DNA from: Stropharia rugosoannulata
Lineage: Eukaryota; Basidiomycota; Agaricomycetes; Agaricales; Strophariaceae
DNA length: 64,000 nt
NCBI GenBank assembly: GCA_028532985.1
Contig: JANCIK010000007.1
Location: 434,001 to 498,000 of the forward strand
Reading direction: 5' to 3'
Of this stretch, positions 33,744 to 42,845 are shown piece after piece (within the stretch, counting starts at the first letter, position 1; the number at the start of each line of letters is the position of its first letter). A program made the position numbers and the translations under genes. Below the pieces are notes generated by a model. It ran no database searches. It saw only the letters and a program-made list of their open reading frames with translations, and was not told where the DNA came from.

Positions 33744-34874
33744 CTAGGCCTCAAAAGTTACGCCATCTTCCTCTGTTTCGAATATCCCTTTTATGACCAG
33801 GTCGCGACGTTGCGAGCGGGCAAGGCTAGGTACTGCGATACGCCGTTCCCCTCCTGCCTTCACAGGACTGCTCGTATCTGGTGATGTTTCCAAGCTCTCT
33901 GTAGACATGGCTAAGCTCGCGGCTAGGTGTCTGTAATTTCTCTTTGCTGCCTCGTCCAACTGTTGCTTGCTTGGTTTCCTTGCGTCGTAAAGAGGGCCAA
34001 ACACGGTCGGGGCAACATTGGCCTGGGTCATTTTTTCCAGTTCCAGTTCACCAAGCTCGCGCGAACGACGGGCAATAACTTGTCTAGAGTTCCTCGGCCG
34101 AGCCCATTGCGGTTGGCCGTTTACTTTCCTCCCTCGTCTCAATGTCTCGAGTGAATTCGAAGTTGACTCACTGGACTCGGAAGGAATGTATGGCCCATGT
34201 TCCTGTCGGCGGATCGGGGAGGCTAATGCGGAGCGACGGTAACTAATGTCTATATTCGGCGTTTTCTGGGATAGTGAAGCATTTTTGGCAATGGAACTTG
34301 GCTTTTCTTTTTGCCCGTACTCCTGATGGATGGTGCCTATGATGCTGACAGTGTGTTGTTTTTCTCTAGTAAGGCCCTGGTGTGAACTTGTTGGTTTTTG
34401 TGGAATAGTTAATGGGGAAAACTTGAGTTCCTGCTTAGAAATGCCTTGATGCCTTTCTTTTTCTTCTCTTTTATTTCCATTGTTTGTTTTCTCTGGCTGC
34501 CAGTGCAATTGCTTGTCATAACACAGTAATGTTCTCTGTTGGTTATAATCATGGCTTGTTACTGTTTGGGAGCTACAACCACTTGATTGATGAAGTTTGA
34601 TATTGAGGTCATCATGATCAGAAACAAGCTGGTCCTCCTCTGAGTCAGAAATTGAATCTGGGCCATAGCTTTCTTTGGAAACAAGTTCCAACTCTGGAAG
34701 TGAGACCCACGTTGGCATGTCATGCAGCCTAAAATATAGTTGTTATACTAATGTAAATAAAAGAATAAATGCAATTTACCTCTGTGATTGAAATGCTACA
34801 ATATTAAGATATAAATGAGTAAAGCAAGTAGCATTACTTTTAAAGAAATACTTGCCATGCTTTTCTTTGCTCAT
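33744..34874 (-). CDS. Unknown protein with small 5' exons and a GC-AG intron
   Basis: The main exon (33744-34728) encodes most of a 339-aa protein. The sequence upstream supplies exon 1 (34856-34874, MSKEKH) and a 16-nt exon 2 (34780-34795). Phases fit: MSKEKHAFQSQRLHDMPTW. The first intron would use a GC donor (GCAAGT). The protein is hydrophilic, acidic at the start (SISDSEEDQLVSD), then Ser/Gln-rich. Its basic C-terminal part has RRSRELGELELEKM and RRDLVIKGIF. No family recognised. Retroelement B lies 625 bp upstream of the start codon. If the upstream exons are wrong, MPTW (34718) is the start. Confidence 0.55.
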
Positions 34875-35498
34875 TACTGACATGTTTTCTTTGTCACTTC
34901 TGTGTAGGTTGGAAGCTAAAATAAAATCAACCACATTAACTGAAATTTATTGATATGGATTATTACTAGTTTGAACTTTAAGTTTATGATAATTGGATGA
35001 TAAGTTCAAATCAAGTGCAATAGAAGTTAAGCTATGGGCTGATTAGCTATAAAAAAAAAAGTATTACAAGAATAATGACATACACAAGTGCTATAACAAA
35101 ACCTTGGCAAAGACTTGGCAAAGACAATAGTGAAAGTTAAGTACAAACACATGAGTGGGAAAGTTTGAACATTGGCTTTATATATAGTCAAATAGTTTAT
35201 TTGTATTTATGAGTATTTGTTTATCCAACAATAAATTCCTGTGACTATGAAATAACCTTATGCAGGAAATTTTATGCCAAAACCATTGTTCTAAGCATCA
35301 GCAAGTTGTCCATTTAGTTTTTGCTGTTTCTTAATGACAAAAACAGAATAAAACCCTATAAAATAGCCAAAACAGGATACATGAGAACCTATGTTCCTTT
35401 CCACAGAAACCAAAGAAGGTTCATTTAACTTTTTATTGAAATTTCTTGAGTTTGATACTTATCTGTGTTACCGGAAACAGAAATACCGACCAAAACGG
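34875..35498. other. AT-rich 5' flank, insertion site of element B
   Basis: Very AT-rich DNA with no frame. The base composition continues beyond the element at 51604, so element B was inserted into one AT-rich intergenic stretch. The last bases before the element are ACGG, repeated at 51604-51607. Confidence 0.6.
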
Positions 35499-36912
35499 TG
35501 AGAGGTCTGCTGCGGGGCTAGACTCGAATCACAAGAAAACACAACACACACATCCCCAGCGGAGCGAGATCCTATCCCTTAGATCGAGCAACGCTCTTCA
35601 GCTAAGCGGATGATAGATGTCTACGCTTCTCCTGGTCCTCTCCGCTGAGCGGACTGTGATGTTTAAGAGTCTCGTGAGTTCAGTCCAGATGTCCGCTGTA
35701 CAGTGCCTGCAAGTTCGTTTTAAGGAGGGGTTTAATTCTAGAAGTCTCAGATTAATGTCTGGGCGACCTCCGCTAAGCGCAGGGTATCGATAGTAATGTA
35801 TAGTTTTGATGGTGGCTCCGCGGGGCTTATTCCGCTGAGTGGGTTTGAGGTCCGGTGACCGATGCAGATGCTCACACAAGCTGGTATTCCCAATTGTGCC
35901 TCGCTCCGCTGACTATCCAAAGTCGTTCCGCTGGGACTGTCCAAAGTCCTATTCCGCTGAGGCTATCCAGAACCTCGTTCACCCGGTGGTGCAGTCTTAA
36001 TTCACGAAACACTACAGCGCGAGTTTTCGTACACAGTTGCACTGACTCCCCGCTGAGCTCTCCAAATGACCCGGTGGCCAGAAGCTATCCAAAACTTCTA
36101 TGATTCACAATACACTTCACAGTAAAGACCCTAACAAAAGCTAAACACAGCCCGCTGACGGTCTGGGACGGAGCCCAACACACAGATCTAGTGGGTAGAC
36201 AATTGCTTGATTTCCGTAGTTACAATTACAAGTTTATATAGACGCGCGTTGTGTACTAATTTAGGTGGAGAGTAAATACTAGCAACGCCGGACCAAAGGT
36301 CCGCTGAGCGCATGTGCCTCCGCTGGGCGCCTTGATGGCTACTCCGCTGAGCGCGACCTGATCCTGTGGTGTTACCAGCCCCCGCCGAGAGACACCGTTA
36401 AACTCCGCTGGGCGGTTCCGTCTTGGTCATCGAGGCCTGGTTACCGCTGCCAAAATTCCCCAGCAGAGTCCGTGCTGTGTGCATTGTTTATTCCCCCCGG
36501 GCATCACATGCTCCAGCGCGCGCGCCACGGTCACCTGACGAGTGGACTTGGCAAATTTCGCCTTCGTGATGTGTTCCGCTGAGCCCCTTTGAGACACCGT
36601 CTACACACAGTCCTGCTCGTCGCCTTTGATATTTTCCGCTCAGCTGTACTCCTGCCTTCCGCTGGGACGGCAGTAACCATTATGTGCTCCGCTGACTGCT
36701 ATTCCGGGTACTTCAACTGTGTACTTATGGCTTGTACAGTCCGCTGAACCCCACACAACCGCCCGCTGAGCACACACGTGATGATTTGTGATGCACGCGC
36801 TGAGCGCTGAGACGGCTGACCAGGCTAGTCACCGCTCCGCTGTACCCTTGCACTCCAGCCCAAACCGCCCGCTGTGGCCACTTACAGCCTTGGTGTAAAC
36901 GCAGGCCTGTCA
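35499..36912 (-). repeat. 3' LTR of element B
   Basis: 1414 bp. It contains about twenty copies of CCGCTG or close variants, where chance would give about one. Poly-pyrimidine (polypurine on the coding strand) follows at 36913. Confidence 0.95.
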
Positions 36913-36924
36913 TCTCCCCCTCAC
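36913..36924 (-). promoter_or_regulatory. Polypurine tract of element B
   Basis: Minus strand GTGAGGGGGAGA directly before the LTR start TGACAGG. It primes plus-strand DNA synthesis in LTR retroelements. The same sequence occurs at 2429-2440 and, internally, at about 39801-39812. Confidence 0.85.
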
Positions 36925-37267
36925 TAAAAATTTTGACTGTCCCCAGTCAATGCATCCCAGCCACCGGACTTAGCGTGATCAGCTACCCTTTAGCGCCTCA
37001 TCCTCTATTTTTAGCCCTCAGGCGCTTATCTGGCCTATTTTTAGGTCCGGTTACTCATTGTTCGTCATTCCTACACATATAGTAGATCTCTGCCCAATTT
37101 TGTTTTCAGGTCTCCGCTTTCCTTTCTGAGAAGTTCGCCGCTGCTTCTCGTCTCCGCTTTCTAAGTGAATTACCGCCGAGCCTATTGGACGCCGCCACTA
37201 CTTCGTTTTCTCTTTTCCCGCTTTTCTGTGTGCCAGAATCTTCTGGCATTCCGCTCCCGCCCCCTTT

Positions 37268-37275
37268 CTATTTAA
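37268..37275 (+). promoter_or_regulatory. TATA-like box of antisense gene 1 (element B)
   Basis: CTATTTAA about 80 bp before the ATG at 37351, in a pyrimidine-rich leader typical of fungal promoters. Confidence 0.5.
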
Positions 37276-37350
37276 TGGGCTCTATTTTTCTCTGCGCTCC
37301 CCATCCTCTGCCTTTCTTCTCTCTCTGCTTTCTCCCTCTCTTTGTTTCGA

Positions 37351-39450
37351 ATGGCCTTCAGAAACTTCGACCGCAAGCGCCGCGCACAGGAGGCTGAGGA
37401 CGCCCGCCTCGATGCCCAGGACCGCTTCCGCCATCTTCGCCTCGCCCTCGCCGAGTACGACGAATTCGAAGACCTTGCTGGCGGCTCGCGGATTTCCAGT
37501 GCTGACTCTGCTCGCCTTTACGCTATTCGCGACCTGTTCGCGTCGTGCGTCGAGCGTCACCTCACCCGCTACCCCAGTGACCAGACAACCCATGCCGGCG
37601 TCCGTGAATTGTGCATCATCCTTTCTTGCATCGCGGACTTTGTGGAGGATGACGAGTTTGGCTGGAACAAGGAGGACCCCTCTGAGCGGAGCATCTGGTA
37701 CCTGGAGACGGACTTGAGTCCGGTGCGCCTCTTATATTTCTTTTTATTTCCTTTCTTTTTGCTGACTTCGTGAGTTCTTTTCCCTTAGCTCCCATCTTAC
37801 AAGGAGATCTTTACTACCGCCTTCCCTGCGACCTGGCCTGGTTCCCGTGTCCCTGCTACTCGCGCCTCACTGACTGCTCTGCCTTCCGATGACGAGGACA
37901 TCCAAATGACTTCTGGTCCTGGCTCCCCCCGTACTGCTTCCCCTGCCCCGTCCCGCAGCGCTGACAAGCGCAAGCGCTTATCGTCCCCCGCGCTGATGCC
38001 TCCTCCTCCTGTCCCCAGCGGACAGCCCCAAAAACGTCAGCGGAATGCCGCTGTAGCCGCTAACGCTGCTATCTCGGGTAATGTTCCCTTACTTCACTTC
38101 CTTCAAGGTCTACTGACCTGTTTCTTAGCCGCTCAAGCTCAGCTGGCCTCTAGTTCTGACTCTTCTGACTCCCCCATTTTTACTTATAGCGGGGTCGAGG
38201 AGCTCCCTCTCCTTTCTGCCCGGGACAGCGGCCGATCCGCTTACAAGTCCACTTATCCTATTCTCAACGTGGTCCCTCCCGTCTTTTCTGCAAGGATGGC
38301 TCTCGCTGGCGCTCCGCTTCCTGGGGCTATTGATATGACCCAGATCCCCTCTGAGAATCGCCTCCAGGGGATTATCATCGTAAGTCTCTTTCTTTCCTTC
38401 CCGCGCTGCTTTCTAACTTTATATTTCCTTTTCTAGAAGGGTATGGTGTGCAGTCTGTGCAACCGCCCTTTCAACGAGCGCGTCGACAAAAGCTTTCATC
38501 AATGCATCTGCCGTGGTTGGGCGAAAACCTGCTGTACCTGCAGCGTACAAGGAAAAGGCCCCTGCCTATTTTGCTGCGAGCCCGCTGAGCTGGACAAATC
38601 CATTGCTGATTCCACTCTTTGGCATCAGACATCCCTTTCTAGTAAGTTTCTTTTCCCCTTTTATTTTATGTTCTACTGACATTCCGGTCTTGTAGATCTC
38701 CAGTTGGGCTTCGCGCGCTTATCCGTATTCGAAGATCAAGCCCGCGTCGCGGAAGAACAGCGCAGGAGCGCGGAGTGCCTCTACCTTGCTCAGTTGATGG
38801 AGCTTGCGCAGTTGGCGCGCGCTATGGCCGCTACGCTCCCTACCGCCGTCCTTATCGGTCGTCGTTTCTCGGATAGCGAGACCTTGGATGCCCTCCGCTC
38901 GCTGGACTTAGAGCTCGTTCGCGACACGTACACTCGCCTTTGCGCGCTGTTGGACTTGGAAGCTCCTCCCAGCGTCATCCCCGTCTCTCGCTTCTACGAC
39001 CCCGCGCACCCCCGCTTCGATCCCGCCTCCTTTGTTCCTTCCGCGCAGCCTACCGAGGCTCAGACCTTAGAAGATTTTACCACTGCTGAAAAGCGAAAGA
39101 AGAAGAAGTCCTCCAAGAAAGTCGTATCCGACCCGCTCTCCGAGGAAACCGTCTCCCAGGTCCTTCTTGGGTCCGCTCCCGGTCCTAGTACCACCGCGCG
39201 TTCTGCCCCAAGCTCCGCGCTGACTTCTTCTAAAGGCAAGAGCACTGTGCGCCCCGCTCCCAGTCCTGCGCCTTCCTTGTCCAAAGGCAAGAGCACTGTA
39301 CGCCCCGCCCCCAGTCCTGCGCCTTCCTCTTCCAAAGGCAAAGGGGTTGCCCCACCTCGCCCTACACCTCGCCCTCGCGTACCCAAGTTGACCCCTTCCC
39401 GCGTCCCCAGCGAAGCGGACGCCGAGGAGGCTCCCGAGGATGACGTCTGA
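37351..39450 (+). CDS. Antisense accessory gene 1 of element B (six-cysteine cluster, putative DNA-binding)
   Basis: Exons 37351-37722, 37789-38379, 38437-38641 and 38696-39450 join to 640 aa. It is homologous to 2980-4967, with the same intron sites and phases. Parts: an N-terminal charged helical domain (1-120, MAFRNFDRKRRAQEAED...); a Ser/Pro-rich linker with KRKRLSS; the conserved YKSTYP block; and cysteines C-x2-C-x14-C-x8-C-x2-C-x7-C at about 326-361. After these come a helical segment (ARVAEEQRRSAECLY...), the FYDPAHPRFDPASFVP block, and a basic tail with repeats SKGKSTVRPAPSPAP, then an acidic end. The cysteine spacings other than the first equal those of Zn2Cys6 factors. Nuclear DNA binding is inferred. 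Confidence 0.8.
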
Positions 39451-39629
39451 TCGGCGCGCGCTCTCAGCGGACTATTGTTCTCTCCTATTTTGTACCAGTC
39501 TTTCTTTCTTCCCTACTTTATCTAGCATATGTAAAGTAGATTATGTCCAATATCAAATATGCTTCTTGTTGTCTCCCTCTGTGTTTGTGTGACCTTGCCA
39601 TTTCTGGAGTCGTTGTTAAGATTTCCGCT

Positions 39630-39812
39630 CCGCTGAGCAGCCTGCAAACTTTTGAGGAGGTATCTTAATTGTTGCCCGGGCTCTCCCACAGCCAATTCTC
39701 TTCCGCTGCATGTTTGCTGGTTTCTTTCTCTCTTCTCAGGTCCGCTCAGCAGACTTCTTTTCTTCGCACGTGCTCCACGGTCATATATTTTAGCGGGCTC
39801 TCTCCCCCTCAC
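39630..39812 (-). repeat. Internal LTR/polypurine-tract remnant inside the cargo
   Basis: GCCTGCAAACTTTTGAGGAGG (about 39640) resembles the LTR piece GCCTGCAAGTTCGTTTTAAGG (35707). CACGTGCTCCACGGTCA (about 39769) resembles LTR bases near 36505. TCTCCCCCTCACTA (39801) equals the polypurine-tract border (36913). The order is as in the LTR but much of the middle is missing. It separates gene 1 from genes 2-4. Confidence 0.55.
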
Positions 39813-39868
39813 TATAAAATCAACTGTCCTCAGTTGACAGGCTCATTAGCCTTCTCCTTCATTCTGTC

Positions 39869-40340
39869 ATGCAACACTACCAGCGCACCAATGTCGCCCG
39901 CCAGTTCACCACGATCCTCAAGCAGCTGGCTGTCCATGCTAAGCTCACCGAGGACTCCGCTGAAACTACGATTCACCTGCCTTTGCAGTCAGCGCAGGCC
40001 GTTGTCCGCGCGCTGGTAAGGCTCAGTTTCGTAGATTCCCCTCTGCTGACTATCTCCACAGGATCGCATCGCCCTTCCGCTGAGATTCATCGACTTTAAT
40101 CGCCAGTTTCTGGCGTTCCTCATGACCATCGTGTTTTACGAGGCCCGCGCTCAGCGGAAGTTCAGCGATGATCACTTTGACCCACGCCTACTCAGTAATG
40201 CCGCCTTACGGGTCCTCGACCGATACAGTCATCTGGGCATGCCATTCCATCTGCTGCCTTCTTCTGAGCGAATTGCAGCCGATGTTCAAGAAGTGGACCC
40301 TGATGCCGCGCTCATCGTAGACGACGTGTGCTCTGATTAG
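39869..40340 (+). CDS. Antisense accessory gene 2 of element B
   Basis: Exons 39869-40015 and 40062-40340, 141 aa: MQHYQRTNVARQ... then, after the GT-AG intron, DRIALPLRFIDFNRQFLAF... to VDDVCSD. Mainly alpha-helical by composition, acidic C-terminus. TATA box (TATAAAA, 39813-39819) 50 bp upstream, in the polypurine-tract-like sequence. I recognise no family. It is reported as real because the intron joins two frames in phase and the box is well placed. Confidence 0.65.
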
Positions 40341-40366
40341 GGTGGTCCGCTGCGCTGACCATCTTC

Positions 40367-40380
40367 GTATATAATATAAC
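40367..40380 (+). promoter_or_regulatory. TATA-like box of antisense gene 3
   Basis: GTATATAATATAAC about 30-45 bp before the ATG at 40410. Confidence 0.5.
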
Positions 40381-40409
40381 TCCCTCGGTCTGTATTCGTA
40401 TATACCAAC

Positions 40410-40954
40410 ATGCCCTCCTTGTCCGCTGAGAGTAACCTCTTATTACTTGCACATTCCGATCCTCGCATCCTTCGTCTCGATGCTTTGTCTAGACGTCCGC
40501 TGAGCGACATTCCTCCCCACGATGTAGCCCGAGTATGCCGGATCTATATAACTGCCCTTCACTATATTCTGGACTCCGCTGCAGAGGAACAGCTACCCAT
40601 GAGTGTCTGCCTCCCGCTGCTTAACCGAGTTCAAGATCACGCTGTGAGCCCATTCTCCGCTGACCATGCGCTCCCACTGAGTAGTCCGCGCAGCGCGGCC
40701 TAGAGCTGACCGAGTCCACCTGTCATTCACCGCTTCTTTCTCATCTCTGTGCTCAGCTGTATTACACCGAACTTGTGCTGCGTCTGTGTGGTACCAACGA
40801 CGCTGAGCGCTACGGCGTTCTTAATCACACCGAACACTTTCAACGCCTCCATTATGCCGCCCAGCATTTCTACCAGGAGGACTTCTTCCCCGTCTGTCCC
40901 CTTTTCTCTTCCTTCTCCGCTGCGCTGAGACCAGGATTATGTCAGGACGTTTGA
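40410..40954 (+). CDS. Antisense accessory gene 3 of element B
   Basis: Exons 40410-40643 and 40757-40954 give 143 aa: MPSLSAESNLLLLAHSDPRI... joined after LNRVQDHA to LYYTELVLRLCGTNDAERYG... and ending LCQDV. Leucine-rich and helical, no recognised family. The intron (113 bp) is itself full of CCGCTG-type motifs. Without splicing the frame would continue to a stop near 40700, giving 97 aa; the spliced form is preferred because exon 2 is open and has a balanced composition. Confidence 0.6.
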
Positions 40955-41360
40955 GGCATTGCGCCCCTTCCTTGGTTTACTCCGTAGGGTACCTTTGTTA
41001 CAGTAACCAGAGTAAATGGCTCTACATGTGGTGCCTCTATAGCTATTTGAAATGACAAGTATCTAGTTAGGCACTATGTATTGTCGGTGCCAATACCTGA
41101 TTTGGACATAATTTTTCCAAATGCGGTAATCACACGATCAGCCTCCGCTGAGCGCTTCCGGCTAGGCGCGCCTCTCCGCTGGATCTCATTTCGTCTCTCA
41201 ACTGCTCCCGCTCTGCACCCTGTTTTATGCGAGCTTGCATGTGGTGGTCTGTTTCTACCTCCAGCGTTCATACCATAACTCCGCTGGGAGTCTGGTCCGC
41301 TGGGATGCCACATTCCTCGCCACTGGACGCCCCTCATTAGGTCCTCAGCACTCCGCTGAG

Positions 41361-41370
41361 CCTATATATA
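41361..41370 (+). promoter_or_regulatory. TATA-like box of antisense gene 4
   Basis: CCTATATATA, 40 bp before the ATG at 41407. Confidence 0.5.
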
Positions 41371-41406
41371 TGCCCTACTCTCATACTTTCAATCACTCAG
41401 CCACTC

Positions 41407-42725
41407 ATGTCTAACGCACCCGCTCCGCTGTACAACTTTAGTAATGTCAAGCATCAGCTGGCATTAATCCAAGATATCAGAGGCTTGGCTTCCGCCATGC
41501 CTTCCAACTATACCGGGAGCCTCGAGCTTCTGGCTATTGACTTAGTACGCACAACACTCAGCTGGTCCGCTGGGCCTTTTACTCCGCTGACCACTCGAAC
41601 TTTTTAGAACCGCTGGCGTGATCCCCACGGCGGCATTACTCGTATTATCAATAACAGCGAAGCTGTTGATATTCTCAACGAGACGCGTGCCATCTACACC
41701 TCCTTAGAGGCGGATCACCACTTCCGCACTTTCTCTCCCGCTGCCAACGCTTTTATCACTCTGCATGAGCAAGTTTTAAAAGCGAAAGCCGCTGCCTCGC
41801 GCCAGCGCATGCACACTCCCACTGGACCAGTACGCTGTGTGCTTGCTGCCTCTCTTTTATCTTTTTACTAACCGTCCGCTCAGCGCAACGTTCGCCTCCT
41901 CTCGCACTCCGCTGCCGACCCTGAGACGGTCTCTGCCCCTGGAGGTACCTCATCCCCCGATTCCGATGACGACAAGGTGTGACTGACTTCCTTCACCCTT
42001 TTAGATATTACTAACATGCAGCTGTACCTTCTCCTTAAAAAGATGGCCCTCGATGACAAGATCGAGGCTGCCACTGAGGGCGGGGTACCTAGCCGCCAGA
42101 ATACCCCAGAGCCTAGTCCTTCGAAGAAGCGCTCAGCGCCTCCTCCCGACACTCCTCGTCAGGTTCGTTCTGCTGCATCTTCCCTTTCTCGTTACTTTCT
42201 TACTTCTATGTCAGCGGGAGCGCACTGAGGCCAGCGGACATCGCACTCGTGTGCTTGGCCGCGGCATGACACTCCGCTCTTCTGACAACCGGTGCTCTCC
42301 GCGCGACACACCGTTCCACGATGCTTCCTCTAAGAAGGCCCGTCTCGGCGCTGACGGCGTTCCTACTTTCGCCGATTCTCCTTTCATTGTACAGGGTGCG
42401 CTCTTTGCCCTCACTCCTCTCTGTTGCGTCCGCTGAACTATTTCATCTTCTTTTAGGTACCAATCTTACTCTCTCGAATGACAAAGTCAATGCCTGTCTC
42501 GACGCTGCTACCAACCTCATTAAGGAACCGCTGAACACCGGGAACCCATCCGAGCTCGTCACCCGCCGTCTCATCGGAGACTTGCAAGCTGAGATCATCT
42601 GTGACTTGCACAAGATTGACTTCATCCTGAAGCGCCGCACTCTGCTCGTTAAAGAGTTAGAGACTTTACAGCGCAGCTTGGATTTGACTGGGACCAGTCC
42701 CGCTGAGGAGCCCGCGCCGCAGTGA
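41407..42725 (+). CDS. Antisense accessory gene 4 of element B
   Basis: Six exons (41407-41544, 41608-41829, 41884-41976, 42022-42162, 42215-42395, 42457-42725) join in phase to 347 aa. It begins MSNAPAPLYNFSNVKHQLAL and has a helical N-terminal half. A Ser/Asp-rich linker (SSPDSDDDK) and basic patches (PSPSKKRSAPPPDTPRQ, SSKKARLGADG) that look like nuclear localisation signals follow. The helical C-terminal domain is LSNDKVNACLDAATNLI... to LKRRTLLVKELETLQ. No family recognised. The 3' end faces the 3' end of pol at a distance of about 120 bp. Confidence 0.65.
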
Positions 42726-42845
42726 CGGCCCTCTTAATTACTCCGCTGAGCGCCTCAGAGTGGTCCTTAGCTAGTTTCTTTTGTACCTTTCTCCTTTAGT
42801 TTACCCAATATATTCTATTGTGGTCTCCTTTTCTACTTTGCACTT

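Noticed and set aside
39060..39386. Minus-strand frame with repeated GAGLGAGRTVLLPL
   Set aside because: Shadow of the SKGKSTVRPAPSPAP repeats in accessory gene 1.
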